Assembly (NCBI RefSeq): GCF_019393635.1
Contig: NC_057861.1
Location: 735,394,232-735,458,231, forward strand
DNA length: 64,000 bases
Direction of reading: 5' to 3'
Source: Dromiciops gliroides
Lineage: Eukaryota; Chordata; Mammalia; Microbiotheria; Microbiotheriidae
Part shown: positions 12,464-33,531 of the stretch, one piece after another
Position numbering within the stretch: position 1 is the first letter of the stretch
Layout of the letters: every line of letters starts with the position of its first letter
The notes under the pieces: model-generated
Seen by the model: the letters and a program-made list of their open reading frames with translations, nothing else
What the model was told of the DNA's origin: nothing
Databases searched by the model: none
Translations under genes and position numbers: made by a program

Positions 12464-13219
12464 TTTTTTGTTGTTGTCATTTTGTTTTGTTTGTTTTTGT
12501 TTTTAATTTTATTTTATTATTTTCCAGTTACATATTACATATAAGGATAGTTTTCAACATTTGTTTTCACTGGATTTTTAGTTCCAAATTTTTCTATTCT
12601 CCCCTCCTTCCTTCCCTCCCTCCTCCCCAAGACAGAAAGCAGTCTGATATAGGTTGTATATATACAATCACATCAAACATATTTCTACATTAGTCATCTT
12701 ATGAAAGAAGAATCAGAGCACAAAGGAAAAACTTCAAACAAGAAGGGGGAAAAAACAGTCCAAAAGTAGAAATAGTATGATTCAATCTGCATTCATAATT
12801 CACAGTTCTTTTTTTCTGTATGTTGAGAACATTTTCTGTCATGAGTTCTTTGAAACTATTTTTGGATTGTTGCACTGCTGAGAGGATCCAAGTCTATCTC
12901 CATTGTTCATCACACAATGCTGTTGATACTGTGTACAATATTCTCCTGGTTCTGCTCCTCTCAGTCAGCATCAGTTCATGTAAGTCCTTCCAGGTTTCTC
13001 TGAACTCCTCCTGCTCATTGTTTCTTACAGCACAACAATATTCCATTACATTCATAGACCACAACTTGTTTAGCCATTCCCTTGTTGATAGGCATTCCCT
13101 TGATTTCCAATTATTTGCCACCACAAAGAGAAATACTATACATATTTTTGTACATGGGGGTCCTTTTCCCTTTTCTATGGTCTCTTTGAGATACAGACCT
13201 AGCAGTGCTACCACTGGGG
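12464..13219 (-). mobile_element. 5'-truncated L1 insertion with target site duplication
   Basis: Marsupial L1 3' end (about 750 bp), ORF2p C-terminal remnants KETIEKGKGPPCTKICIVFL and YCCAVRNNEQEEFRETWKDL on -. It is flanked by perfect 16-bp duplications cagaacctatgatttc at 12448-12463 and 13220-13235. Confidence 0.93.
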
Positions 13220-14001
13220 CAGAACCTATGATTTCACCGGAAACTCCCTCTACCAGAGCAGATCAGCATCTTCTAGAAAACTTATAATCATAGAGAATTG
13301 CTTAAAACATCAAGAAACTGGGACTTGATATCGGGTCTTTCTGGTTTCTACTGTACCATACCTCCTCTCAGTCTTCTCTGAATCACCTGTATGTGTGCCC
13401 TATTCACCTGTTTTATCCTCCTTACTACATTCCTCTCTTCCTGAAGGACAGGACCAGATTTATTTATTTTGATTGCCCTCAGAAACCCCCCCCCAATTTA
13501 ATTGAATTGTTGATCTGAAAAGGACTAATTCCAGGGCTCTAGACTTGATACTGAGAGTTGGGACTGTCTTTTGTCTTTCTTTGGATCCCTAGCAGTTAAG
13601 CATAATACCTGGCACATAGTAGATACTTAGTAAATGTCTATTGACTCACTGACTGACCTAGTTCTTGATAGTTAATTTCCTATCAGGTAAACCACTAAAA
13701 ACATATGGTAAGGGGGCTTACTCTCAGAAAGGAAATCAGGACTTTTAAAGGCTAAGTTTATTTGTGTTTATGAGGCACTGTCGATTTTCACGCAAGTTTT
13801 TTGGGGGGAGGGAGGGTCAGGGGTCCAACAAAAACTTAGTTTCCAAGACCATGAATAAAGCGCCATCTGTGGTTCGTTGCTTTGCTTAGGAAGACAAATA
13901 CACTCATGGCTCTTTGGGACCGCAGAGCTTGTCTGGTTTAGAGTCTTGTTGAGCGTAGCAACAGCCGCTGAATGACATCCATCAGAATGGATTTTTAAAA
14001 A

Positions 14002-14180
14002 ATCAATGCGGGGCGGCTGGGAAGCACCCGTTGTGGAGTCAGGAGGACATGAGTTCAAATTCGGCCTCAGAGACTCAGTAGCTGGGTGACCCTGGCCAAG
14101 TCGCTTCGCCCTGCTTGCCTCAGTTTCCTCATTTGTAGAATGGACTGCAGAAGGAGATGGCCAACCCCTCCAACAACCTA
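14002..14180 (+). mobile_element. MAR1-type SINE just upstream of the PSMD6 CpG island
   Basis: Contains ggagtcaggaggacatgagt, ttcaaattcggcctcagag, tgggtgaccctggccaagtc, ctcagtttcctcatttgtag and gaaggagatggccaacccct. Confidence 0.82.
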
Positions 14181-14445
14181 GATGACACTGAGGGTCTTCG
14201 CGCCCTCCCACCCCGGCTCAGTTTGTGCTCCTGCTCCTACTGACGCCGCACTTCCTCAGTTTCCTTCTGCCCCCCCACCTCGGGCCTCAGCGTTCTGCTC
14301 TGTAAGCTGGGTCCATGTAAACTCCCCCTCCCAGCTCGGGGGCGGGGCGGTGGCTGCGCAGTCCCGGCGGGCCCGGCAGGGGTCGCTGCAGGCGGCTGGG
14401 CTCGTACCGGAAGTCGCGGGTACGCTCCGCTTCCGCTTCCGGTGA

Positions 14446-24540
<10,095 letters not shown>

Positions 24541-24730
24541 GGCTCCAGGAAAGCATACACATACACGGCGATAATGGGATAGTTTATAAGAAGGTTTGGG
24601 AAACCTTCTAACAAACTTGTTGGAATAAAGATGTCCTTTGGTGATAAATACTTGGAAATTTTATAGTCTGCTTCATTAAGTAAACAATTCCACTGTAAAA
24701 AATAAAGAATACACTTTTGGTTTCAGTACT
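24541..24730 (+). other. PSMD6: PSMD6 3' UTR with two poly(A) signals
   Basis: AATAAA hexamers are visible at 24623-24628 and 24701-24706, each with T/G-rich sequence downstream. The true cleavage site is inferred; either signal would give a short 3' UTR of roughly 100-190 nt. Confidence 0.6.
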
Positions 24731-27189
24731 ATCTTTGAAGGTTTGACTTTTGCCATTTTGAAAGGTATATTTAAATACCCCTCCCCCTGCCCTTCCCCTG
24801 GCTGTTATTTAAGAAATGAAAAGGTAACATTGATTACTAAAAGCAAGTGTGGCTAATACCCATGGCCACAATCCAGTTTTTAAAGTTGGAGGGCCCTTAT
24901 TCCTATTTTAGAGGTTTCAGCCTGTGGCCACAGTCACACAGCTAGTACATGCTGTTGGGAGCTTTTACCCTTACACCACGGGGCTCATTGCAGTTTTCTT
25001 GAGTTTTCTAAAGGGTTTATTCAGTGTTGGAGACAAATGGCATGTTATAGGACAGGGCTTCTCAAACCTTTTCCACTCACAACCCCTTTTCACCCAAGAA
25101 ATCTTTACATGATCCCAGGTATAGAGGTATATCAATAAGAGGTATACAAATCAAACACGTGTTGCCAGATTTTTCACCAACCCCACATTGTTACACGACC
25201 CCATATGGCATCGCGACTCACCGTTTGAGAAGCTTCGTTACAGTTACTCTTAGAACAGGCCGTCTTTTGGTAGTACACACACAAAGTGGCTTGGATCACA
25301 TTTGTTGGACAACTTGGGGCGCTGTTATGCAGGTGAAGAGGTGGTGCGAGCCTTGAGGTGAAGTGATTGCCCAAGTGGGGCCCAGTGGGCACAGCTCAGA
25401 CTTACTCAGTGGGTGATCGAATTCTGGCTTGGACATGGGTCTCCAGTTCAGCCTCAGGGACTGTTCTTCTATAACAGGGCTGGACCAAATGATCTGTTTA
25501 CTTCTGCCCCGAAACCAGGGATGCTTTAGGTGGCAAGAGCCCAAGGCCTCAAATCCAGCACTTGGGCTACAGCCTCCAACTGACACTGATGCTTTTGGCT
25601 CAGGCTCCATGGAGGTGGTTGGTCAAATAAGCTTCTATTGCGACACCGCCCTGCGTAGTAAAGTATTGATCTTGTGAAAAAAGGGAATAGTGAAGTAACT
25701 TAGCTGAATTCTGCCATCACATACTAGGACAACTAAGTAGCTCATCCAGATCCTTTCTGGGGAGGGGGAGGGGCCGGGACACCAGGATTCCTTCTAATTC
25801 CTCTGGAAGATCCCCAGGAAATAAGGCTATTATATATCTATAAAATACACACACACACATATATAAAATATTATAAGGCTATTAGTAGCTTGAAACTACC
25901 TTAAAAGGTATCCTGTGGTTAAAAGCCCTCCCAAAGCAGCTACGACTTACTTCTGGGCCCAGTGTTTCCTGAAGAGTCCTGGGAGAAGAGTCGACACGGA
26001 TCCAGCACCACACCATGAAGGAGGAAAACCACTCCCCATGGGATCCAGCTGGGTAGCAAACAAGCCCCTCAAGGAGACGCGCTGCCTTTGTTCCACCAGT
26101 GGGTGTGAGATGGCTTTGGCAGCTCTTACCTGTGCCCTCCCAGGGATGGGGTCTTCAGGATACAAAATGACCTCGACGACCGCTTTCTCTGGTTTCTCTG
26201 GAAGCTGTCATTCATCCACCTTAACTTCTTAGGATGCTGCGCCCCCCAGGCTGGGGCATGTCTCTTCCTTCAAAGCCCCAGTCTGGGCACCGCCACTTCT
26301 CTGTCTAAATAAAGCCTTCCCCCATTGTCCCCTCCCCAGATTTCCTTCACCTGGATCATCTGTCTGCCCTTTTCAGTTCACGTGTGGCCCAGAACAGTGT
26401 GCGGCGTCTGTCTGATTGCAACATTGTCAACTTCTCCAGGGTCTGCACTCTGCTGTTTTGCCCTCTGGCACCCAAGGCCAGTGCTACACAGGAGCACCTG
26501 TAAACCACCTGATAACAAGTGGGACATTTCCCTGAGTTAGTCGGTAGTGGACTTGACTGAGGCAAAGGAGGAATCTTGAGCAGGTTAGTGCGTTCCATGT
26601 ATCTGAATACACGTTTGTGCTACAGAAATGCTAACTTCCCAGCCAGTCTGCCTTCCTAGACTGCTCTGACACCACCATCCTGAACAGGGGCAGAGCTGCC
26701 TGCTTCCCTTTGGCCCCCAGAGTCCTCATCCATCTCCACCAGATGCTCCCGATTATGTCACTTCTTGGTGGCCATGGCAGTACTTGCAGATGGGCTAACC
26801 ACGGAGGGCGGCTGGTGAGCCTGCCAAGCCTTCTGACTGGCTACGTTGTCCTTTTCTTTCTCTAGATGTTGTCCTTACCCAAGCAATCATGGAAAACGGA
26901 AGTACACACCCCTCACTTTCTCAGGGCTCTACATTTATTTTCTGGCTTTAATTAAAAGGATCTCTTCCTAATATGAGAATGGGCTTTCATCAGTGATAAG
27001 TTTTTGTACTAAGTAGTATCAGCTTGATTTAAATTCATCTTTAATACCATTAAGCTACAAGTGAGCCTTTTCATTAAACCTCTGAATATAAAAATGAAAA
27101 TTACTTAATTTTTCCTCAAATATTTTACTTTTCCAGAAGAGACCATAAATTAGAAATAAGGCTTCTGAGTCATAACTAATGAATGGAAA
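24731..27189. other. Intergenic DNA downstream of PSMD6
   Basis: Apart from the hAT-like element at 25053-25236 and a short CA/TA run at 25838-25870, mostly unique sequence of mixed composition. Short open frames here (for example on - at 25947-26165) show no recognisable family. Nothing else supported. Confidence 0.5.
25053..25236. mobile_element. hAT-like non-autonomous DNA transposon
   Basis: Starts cagggcttctcaaac and ends gtttgagaagc, i.e. matching inverted ends. The interior has cgacccc-type repeats (acacgaccccatatggcatc gcgactcacc) typical of a mammalian MER-like hAT family. About 180 bp, no coding capacity. Confidence 0.72.
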
Positions 27190-27690
27190 TGAAAAAAAAA
27201 ACACCTCATTCTAAGATCATTTAGTTTCTACCTACTGCAATAACAAGTGCAGATCGAGTTTCATCTTCAGGTTTAAGAGCCACTGACCACTGGAAGGCAG
27301 ACGTCACAATACACAAAGGATTTAGCATCAACACAGCTTTTTTTAATGTGTTACTATCACAGTGACCTATTAAAAACAGACTTGGAATGATTTCAAAAAT
27401 TTCTTTATGAATTCCCAAACTTCTGCAGTCATGCTCACGATAAGGTGGCAGAAAAGGATATTGACTTGATATACTTGGGTATTCTGTTAAGACGAGAAAA
27501 TAAAACAGCCCCACCCTCTAACGTCTTGGGTGCTTTTATTCCAGGCAAAGCTGAATGGGTCAGTGAGGAATAGCGGTTAATTAAATGTCTGCCTCTAGAC
27601 AACTTTGACAGATTTTTCTCCTTATTTGGATCAGGAGAAACTATCAATCGAGCAAGATAATTTTGCAACTGAGCATTATTCATTTAATTT
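27190..27690 (-). pseudogene. Unidentified coding-like block on the - strand, possible decayed gene copy
   Basis: Two open frames in the same direction overlap at about 27435-27514. The upstream one reads NNAQLQNYLARLIVSPDPNK then LSKLSRGRHLINRYSS; the downstream one reads EYPSISSQYPFLPPYREHDC then HKEIFEIIPSLFLIGHCDSN and ends ALKPEDETRSALVIAVGRN, stop. Composition looks protein-like (mixed, no low complexity) and does not resemble the L1 proteins in this window. The shift of frame between the parts suggests a decayed copy of a host gene. I do not recognise the family, and it could still be chance. Confidence 0.35.
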
Positions 27691-28165
27691 ACAACAAAAT
27701 GTGTTTCTGAGTATCCCATGTCTTCTCAGACTCACATAGAAACTTAAAAAAACAAAACAAAACAAAAGAAAACATAGCTTATCTGGAAAACAATAACAAC
27801 CTATTGTGAGATATTCCACATAAGCCAAGAGTGATATTGTATTAGTGCTTTCATATAAAGGACAGGCCTCCAGTCAGATCCTACTGCACTGCAATTTAAA
27901 AAATATTACTTGAAATAGGCACAATTGACGGTTTTGAAATTGTGCCATTTATCAAGTTTGCTGGACAGTTGAAAATTGCGCTTAACATATTTGCAACAAA
28001 ATTTGGCTTATGCTTTTAAGAATGGGAAAAAGGCCATTTCTCAATGCTTTAAAACCTATAGAGGTCTTTGTTCTTCAACCATGATATTATGAAAGCCATG
28101 AGTCAATTTTTCAAATTAATCTTAAGACGATGAGAGCCTTCTCCAAATATATGTTTAACTCACTT

Positions 28166-28318
28166 TTTTTTTTTTTTTTTTTAGTGAGGCAATTGGGGTT
28201 AAGTGACTTGCCCAGGGTGACACAGCTAGTAACTGTCAAGTGTCTGAGGGCACATTTGAACTCAGGTACACCTGACTCCAGGGCCAGTGCTCTATCCACT
28301 GCACCACCTAGCTGCCCC
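28166..28318 (-). mobile_element. WSINE-type SINE between the PSMD6 and ATXN7 ends
   Basis: T run, gtgaggcaattggggttaag to cacctagctgcccc. 14-bp duplication tgtttaactcactt at 28152-28165 and 28319-28332. Confidence 0.94.
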
Positions 28319-28389
28319 TGTTTAACTCACTTCTGAACTAAGCCATCTTTACCCATTGACTCAGATTCCTCCATCAGGCATATACCCCA

Positions 28390-28650
28390 AAAGTCCCCAA
28401 CATTGTATATGCCCCAAAATACAGCCACGCTTTTTGCTGTAGCAAAGAAGTGGAAATTAAGTAGTTGCCACTTGTTGACTGGGAAATGGTTAAACAAACT
28501 GGTATGTGAACGTAATGGAACATTATTAGGCTGTGAAAAACAAGCAGGATGATGAATCCGAGAATCCTGGGGAAATTTAGGCACACCAATGCAGAGTGAA
28601 ATGGGCAGTCAAAAATCATGGTTCACACAATGACTCCAACAAGGTAAATG
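28390..28650 (+). mobile_element. Old L1 3' fragment
   Basis: Degenerate L1 tail region on +: ctgggaaatggttaaacaaactgg-like block, tgaacgtaatggaacattatt and atgcagagtgaaatgggcag are hallmarks of the L1 ORF2 end in this genome. No clear tail. Confidence 0.7.
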
Positions 28651-29429
28651 GATAAAGCATTCAACTTCAAAACAGGAAAAGGAACACTGCTAGACTGCCC
28701 CAAAGAAGCATGATCCCAGTAAAACCACCTGGCCATGTCATCACCTTGCCTTGGGGCCGGGGTGGGAACACAATTTTTCAGTGACCCCACCCCCACCCCA
28801 GTTTTGCTGATTATTTGGAATATGGGATGGCTCTCTGGGAGGGGGGAGAAAGGAAGGACCATGGGGGACATGATTTTAGAGAGAATTTATTTATAGGTAG
28901 TCTAGGCAGGCTTAAGAAAGAAGCCAAGACTTACTAAGCCCAAGCTAACATGAAAACCTGCTTCTGTCTCCTGAGTACAAATTCCAAGGAGGAAAAGGGA
29001 AGAGAAGCCTTGCACGAAGACTGTTGTAAATATCCCATAATTGACTGCACCCAGGTTTCACATGAGTACGGAGGTTCATTTCTCAGCCTATCCCACTCTC
29101 AGTTTCTTTTGTAAAAATTTAGGGGGTGAAAACATAAACTATGTCAAACATGGATTTTTCTACATGAAAATGCCCTTAAACAAATTCAGCAAGAAACTGA
29201 GGCACCGCTTTTACCTCTGTGGTTGAGAATGAGAATGAAGAAAGCCCCATTCTGGAATTAAAGACTCCTTTGAAAAGTATATGTGTAGTATTATAATGAA
29301 GGAGAAACATGTAAAATGTATTTCATGTAACCAACCTTGTTTATTGAGAAGTCCTCATTTTATTGCCTGGTTTAGTAACAGGTTTGTTCCACAAACTAAT
29401 TTTTCATAAAGCAAAGCACAACTTTTTCT

Positions 29430-32400
29430 TATAAATAGTATAAATTATTTTATTTACAGAAACTTGTTACAAAACAAATAGACTATATCTTTCTTTTCTT
29501 TTAAATATCCAAAGTAATTTTCTATCCCATGACATTTGTTCATGTACTATACAGCAGCCAACCCAAAGTCCAGCTGAGATGCTCTTCATCTTGTGTACAA
29601 ATTATCACACTAGTCACACACTTGACACCGGAGATTGCTTTTAGAACCAGGCTCAAAACAGAGCAAGATGCTTTCTAGGCCCTACATTCACATCGACATC
29701 GCGTAGTGCTCATTTTAAATGATCTGAAAATGTAACGTGTTTTGCACAGAAAAGTAAAAATGATTATTCTCTGCTAAACAGCAAATCCTTTAACAATCAT
29801 TTGTAGCCCAACTCTTTCCAGGGGGCAGAAGGAGAGACAGCAGGGACGCCCCTTGGCAAGAGAACTCTTAGAGGAAGACAGTGGCCTTCAGTTACATTTC
29901 GCAGATCATGCTTTTTTGTCCTTCAATGTTCTCAGAGGTACTTCTTTTTGTTAGATTTTTGGAGTACAAAATATTTTACATATTCTCTTTTAAACTCTGC
30001 ATTTTATGAGTAAATTAACAAAACGAGACGCGTCTTGTAAAAACTGCTGGCTGAAAAAAGATTCCAACTCTTGGCGTCGTGGGACAGTTTATATCACCCA
30101 CCGGGATTGTTTCAAACCAAAATGTCTTATTTTAAAATACTTTATCCAATGACCAGCTTGGCTAAAAATTTTTTAACTCCTCCCCTAAAGTTTTGGAAAT
30201 GATGTTAGGTGGAAAAAGCAAGCTCCAAAAAAAAAAATTAATAATAATAAAATAAAAATATATTCAACTTAACATTCAAGTCTTTTAAAGGAGAATCTGT
30301 CTACACAGTCCAAGCTTGAAACTAGTTATCAGGCACTTTTCAGGTTTTTTTTTTTTTCCATTAGTTTTAAACCACAACATACTTAGTGGCTTGCACATGC
30401 AAGCGCACACATACATGTGCTTGCACACACAGACACACACACACACACTCAAGAGGACACAGACATCCGCACTGACACACATCCACAAAACATGAACAAA
30501 GGAGAAGCAGTGTGTCACTTAACTAAATGTAGTCTTCTGGGGAATTAGGCAATTTAATAGAAGCAATGCCCATTTAATCTCTATGAATCCACTCCCAAGA
30601 CATTAAAAGGGACATAGACTTTCACGAAACAGAGGCATCCCTTAAATTGTAAAGTAGGCAACTTCTAGGACTATTGGCTTGGCAGTGAACCACTTCAAAT
30701 TATAAAAAGGTATTTACTTTTTTATTAATTAATAAATAAATACTAGATGATCTCAATTGTACCAAAACTGGATATAAGAAAAAAAGACCTGTGCAAAAAT
30801 ACATATTTAAATATGTACAATCAATTTTAACAAAATATGTTTTCTGAAATAGGGATACTTCAATATTTATAATAGAACAAGAAATTCCAAAATAAAGATA
30901 CAAAAGTAGGTTTTGTATAATTCTTTGTTCATCATTGCAGCAATTTTTTTTTTAAATAGGTTAAGAAAACTGCAGGAGTTGTCATGAAATTCTATGGAAA
31001 GAATATAAAAATTGTCTTGGTTTTAAATTAATACCAAAATCTGTCTAGAAACAACCCAACCACTGCAAATTTGGTTTTGCAAGTTAATTTAATCCAAAAA
31101 GTACTTGTGCTACTGTTTTAAATTACCTTAATTATTTATAAGTACTAAAATAATTGTAGGAGAAAATAAAAGTTCCAAGAATGAAAACAACCCACCAGTC
31201 TACAATGCCAGAGCACTATGTGAGCGGGTTGGTTTGTGGCAGGCAAGTTTCAAAATGGCTAATTTCCTAATCCGGTTGCTTTATGTAGGTACTACCAGGA
31301 GACATAATGAAAATGGAATTAAAAACCCCAATCTAAAAGAAATCCAAATGATCAACACTTGCTAGTCTAAATATCTACATTATTCGGAATCAGCTCTGAC
31401 TTGCTATCATGCAGCCTTTTCACTTCCTCTTCTGGAGTCACATAATCTTAGACAAATTCTATCACTTAAAATTGACTTTGTTTATTGCCATCACACTCCC
31501 TTCTTGGCTTGGAAACGGAAATCTACCCGAACCAAAAATGTCCTTGTTACCCCAAACATGGAGGGTGCTTGGATTCCACAAAGGGACAAGAGAGGTCTGG
31601 ATGGGCGGCCTCCTCCCCACCCACTGCTTGCTCCTGGGAGGTCATAAAATCATCCATTTAGAGCTGGAAGGGACCGTAGAGGTCATCTCGTCATTCTATT
31701 GGTTTTCCCAAATAACGTGAGAAAACAGCCCCTTCCACATGTCCACACACTTTTATGAGCTGGCCTATTTTGTCCTAAAAACGTTTGGTGACTGCATAAT
31801 CGATGAAAACGACTCCACCCCTGTCAAGAAAATTAACATGGTGCATCATTTATCTCTAAAGCCTCGGATGAAAGCTCTTTGTTGTTCTTTTCCACACAAG
31901 CTTGGGCCTGGAGCAGGTGCTTTATTAGGCTAGGACCTGAGCTTGTGGCTCAACCATTTGTTGGCTTCAGGTTCCCTGAAATGGTAGTTTATGACACAAG
32001 AGTAGGAAAAAGGAGGGGTGTGGAGGGGAGAATGCAGGATACACGGCGGGGTCTCTGACTGACAGCAGCAGGGAGATCGTCCCTCTGAGAGACACAGCTA
32101 AACCCCCCTCGTGTAAGTGACCAGTGACTTCTCCAGCAATTACATTCTGACGACATTAAGCCCTTTAAAGATTTCATTCTGGGGGTGGGGTGGGGAAGGG
32201 AGGGGGGAATGTTCTGGATGGATCAGAAAACCCTCTGGGAAGGGGAAAGCACAGATCCTAGAGAAATGAATATGAATGAAAAGAAACCTCCACATGCAGC
32301 CCGTGGAATTTTCTACTCCACACTGCCCCCCAGCCCCTCCAGAAAAGGAAAACAAAACAAAACAAAACCCAAACAACCCCAACAAAAACCCCAACCAGTT

Positions 32401-33513
32401 AATTATCTGTAGTGACATAAAGGGGGTGGAACAAATGGGGTCAGGTCAAGCTGATGTTTAAAACTGATTTCTTTTACAGTATTCAGAGGAGGCTGAGGAT
32501 AACAGAACTCACCTCCAAAAACATTAAAAATATGAATGCTCATTTCTGTGGTATCCTATTAATTTCATCTTAAAAAGGCAATTTTTAGAAAATAGAACGA
32601 GGCTAGAAGGTATAATCAACCTACTTTGATATGCTGTTTCAACGTGAAGACTCTATGGAATACCCTTGTAAAAGAAATTACATTTCTTTGGAAATCTCGG
32701 CATAGGGTTTTTCCCCTACAGTGATTTTTTTTTTCATTTGGCTTTCCTCTATCAAAACTAGTTAGCATTTTTATATTCCTTTTCAGTTGCATCTTATTCA
32801 AAAAGCACATAGAACTGCTTTTGTACCATGAAAAGTATTCCTCCAAAATAGTTTAAACTTCTGCTTTCTGGGCGTTGATGGCTTAAAACAACTAACTTTT
32901 TAAAAGTTAGAAACTCCTGACAGCTCCTTATCCCCAATTACTTGCAAAAGGCTGGGCAAAAATACGGCCTGTTTTGTGCCGCCGAGGTGGGCTATTGTCC
33001 GTTTTCCATTGCCCGAACAGTAAAGCCACATTCCCTTCTGCAGGGTCACTCCCTGTACTTCCCTGGGTGTCATCCAGAGGGTGGGTGCCTAACTGCTTGT
33101 GGATGACCCCAGCGGGGCTGGCCTGGGGGAAGAAGGAAGTCTACGGGAATGTTCGGCCCAAAACATCTTTTTGCCCAGCCAATCTTTATCAAAGAGTGGC
33201 AATATGATGTATTCCTGCAAGTAAAAATCTCACAGATTGGTAGCGAGCAGTCCAGACCACTTTTAACACTGATAAAAGCAATTCTGTGGCTGAACTTGAT
33301 CCGGGATCTAGTAAGGGTGTTCACTGCTACAGACATGGCTTCAGGGAATTCCTTTGTGAAAACGGCCAACAGTCCAGCAGATTTCTACACCTGAGGACCA
33401 CAGGAAGCTGGGATAAACTCCAAGGCATCGTGGAGTCCAGAGTGCCAGGTGGAGGTTTTACTTGTAGTGAAAACTGTCCAGTTTCTTTCTCACTATGGTA
33501 TTTATTCCAGCTG
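29430..33513 (-). other. ATXN7: ATXN7 3' UTR
   Basis: About 4.1 kb of AT-rich sequence with no further open frame of interest. It ends at an AATAAA on the - strand (29449-29454 on +). The length is close to what I recall for the human ATXN7 3' UTR. Almost no interspersed repeats are visible apart from a MIR-like scrap near 31640-31695 and a CA tract near 30383-30480. The exact end is inferred. Confidence 0.65.
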
Positions 33514-33531
33514 TCAGGGACGTGCCTTTGG
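33514..33531 (-). CDS. ATXN7: ATXN7 terminal coding segment (PKARP, stop)
   Basis: A long pyrimidine tract ending in AG (acceptor at 33532-33533) precedes CCA AAG GCA CGT CCC TGA. This gives the ataxin-7 C-terminus HQPKARP in phase with the upstream exon. Confidence 0.93.
   Translation of the reverse strand, partial: PKARP

Noticed and set aside
25947-26165. A 72-codon frame on - followed by donor-like gggcacaggtaaga
   Set aside because: No recognisable protein and no matching acceptor or second exon; composition is ordinary.
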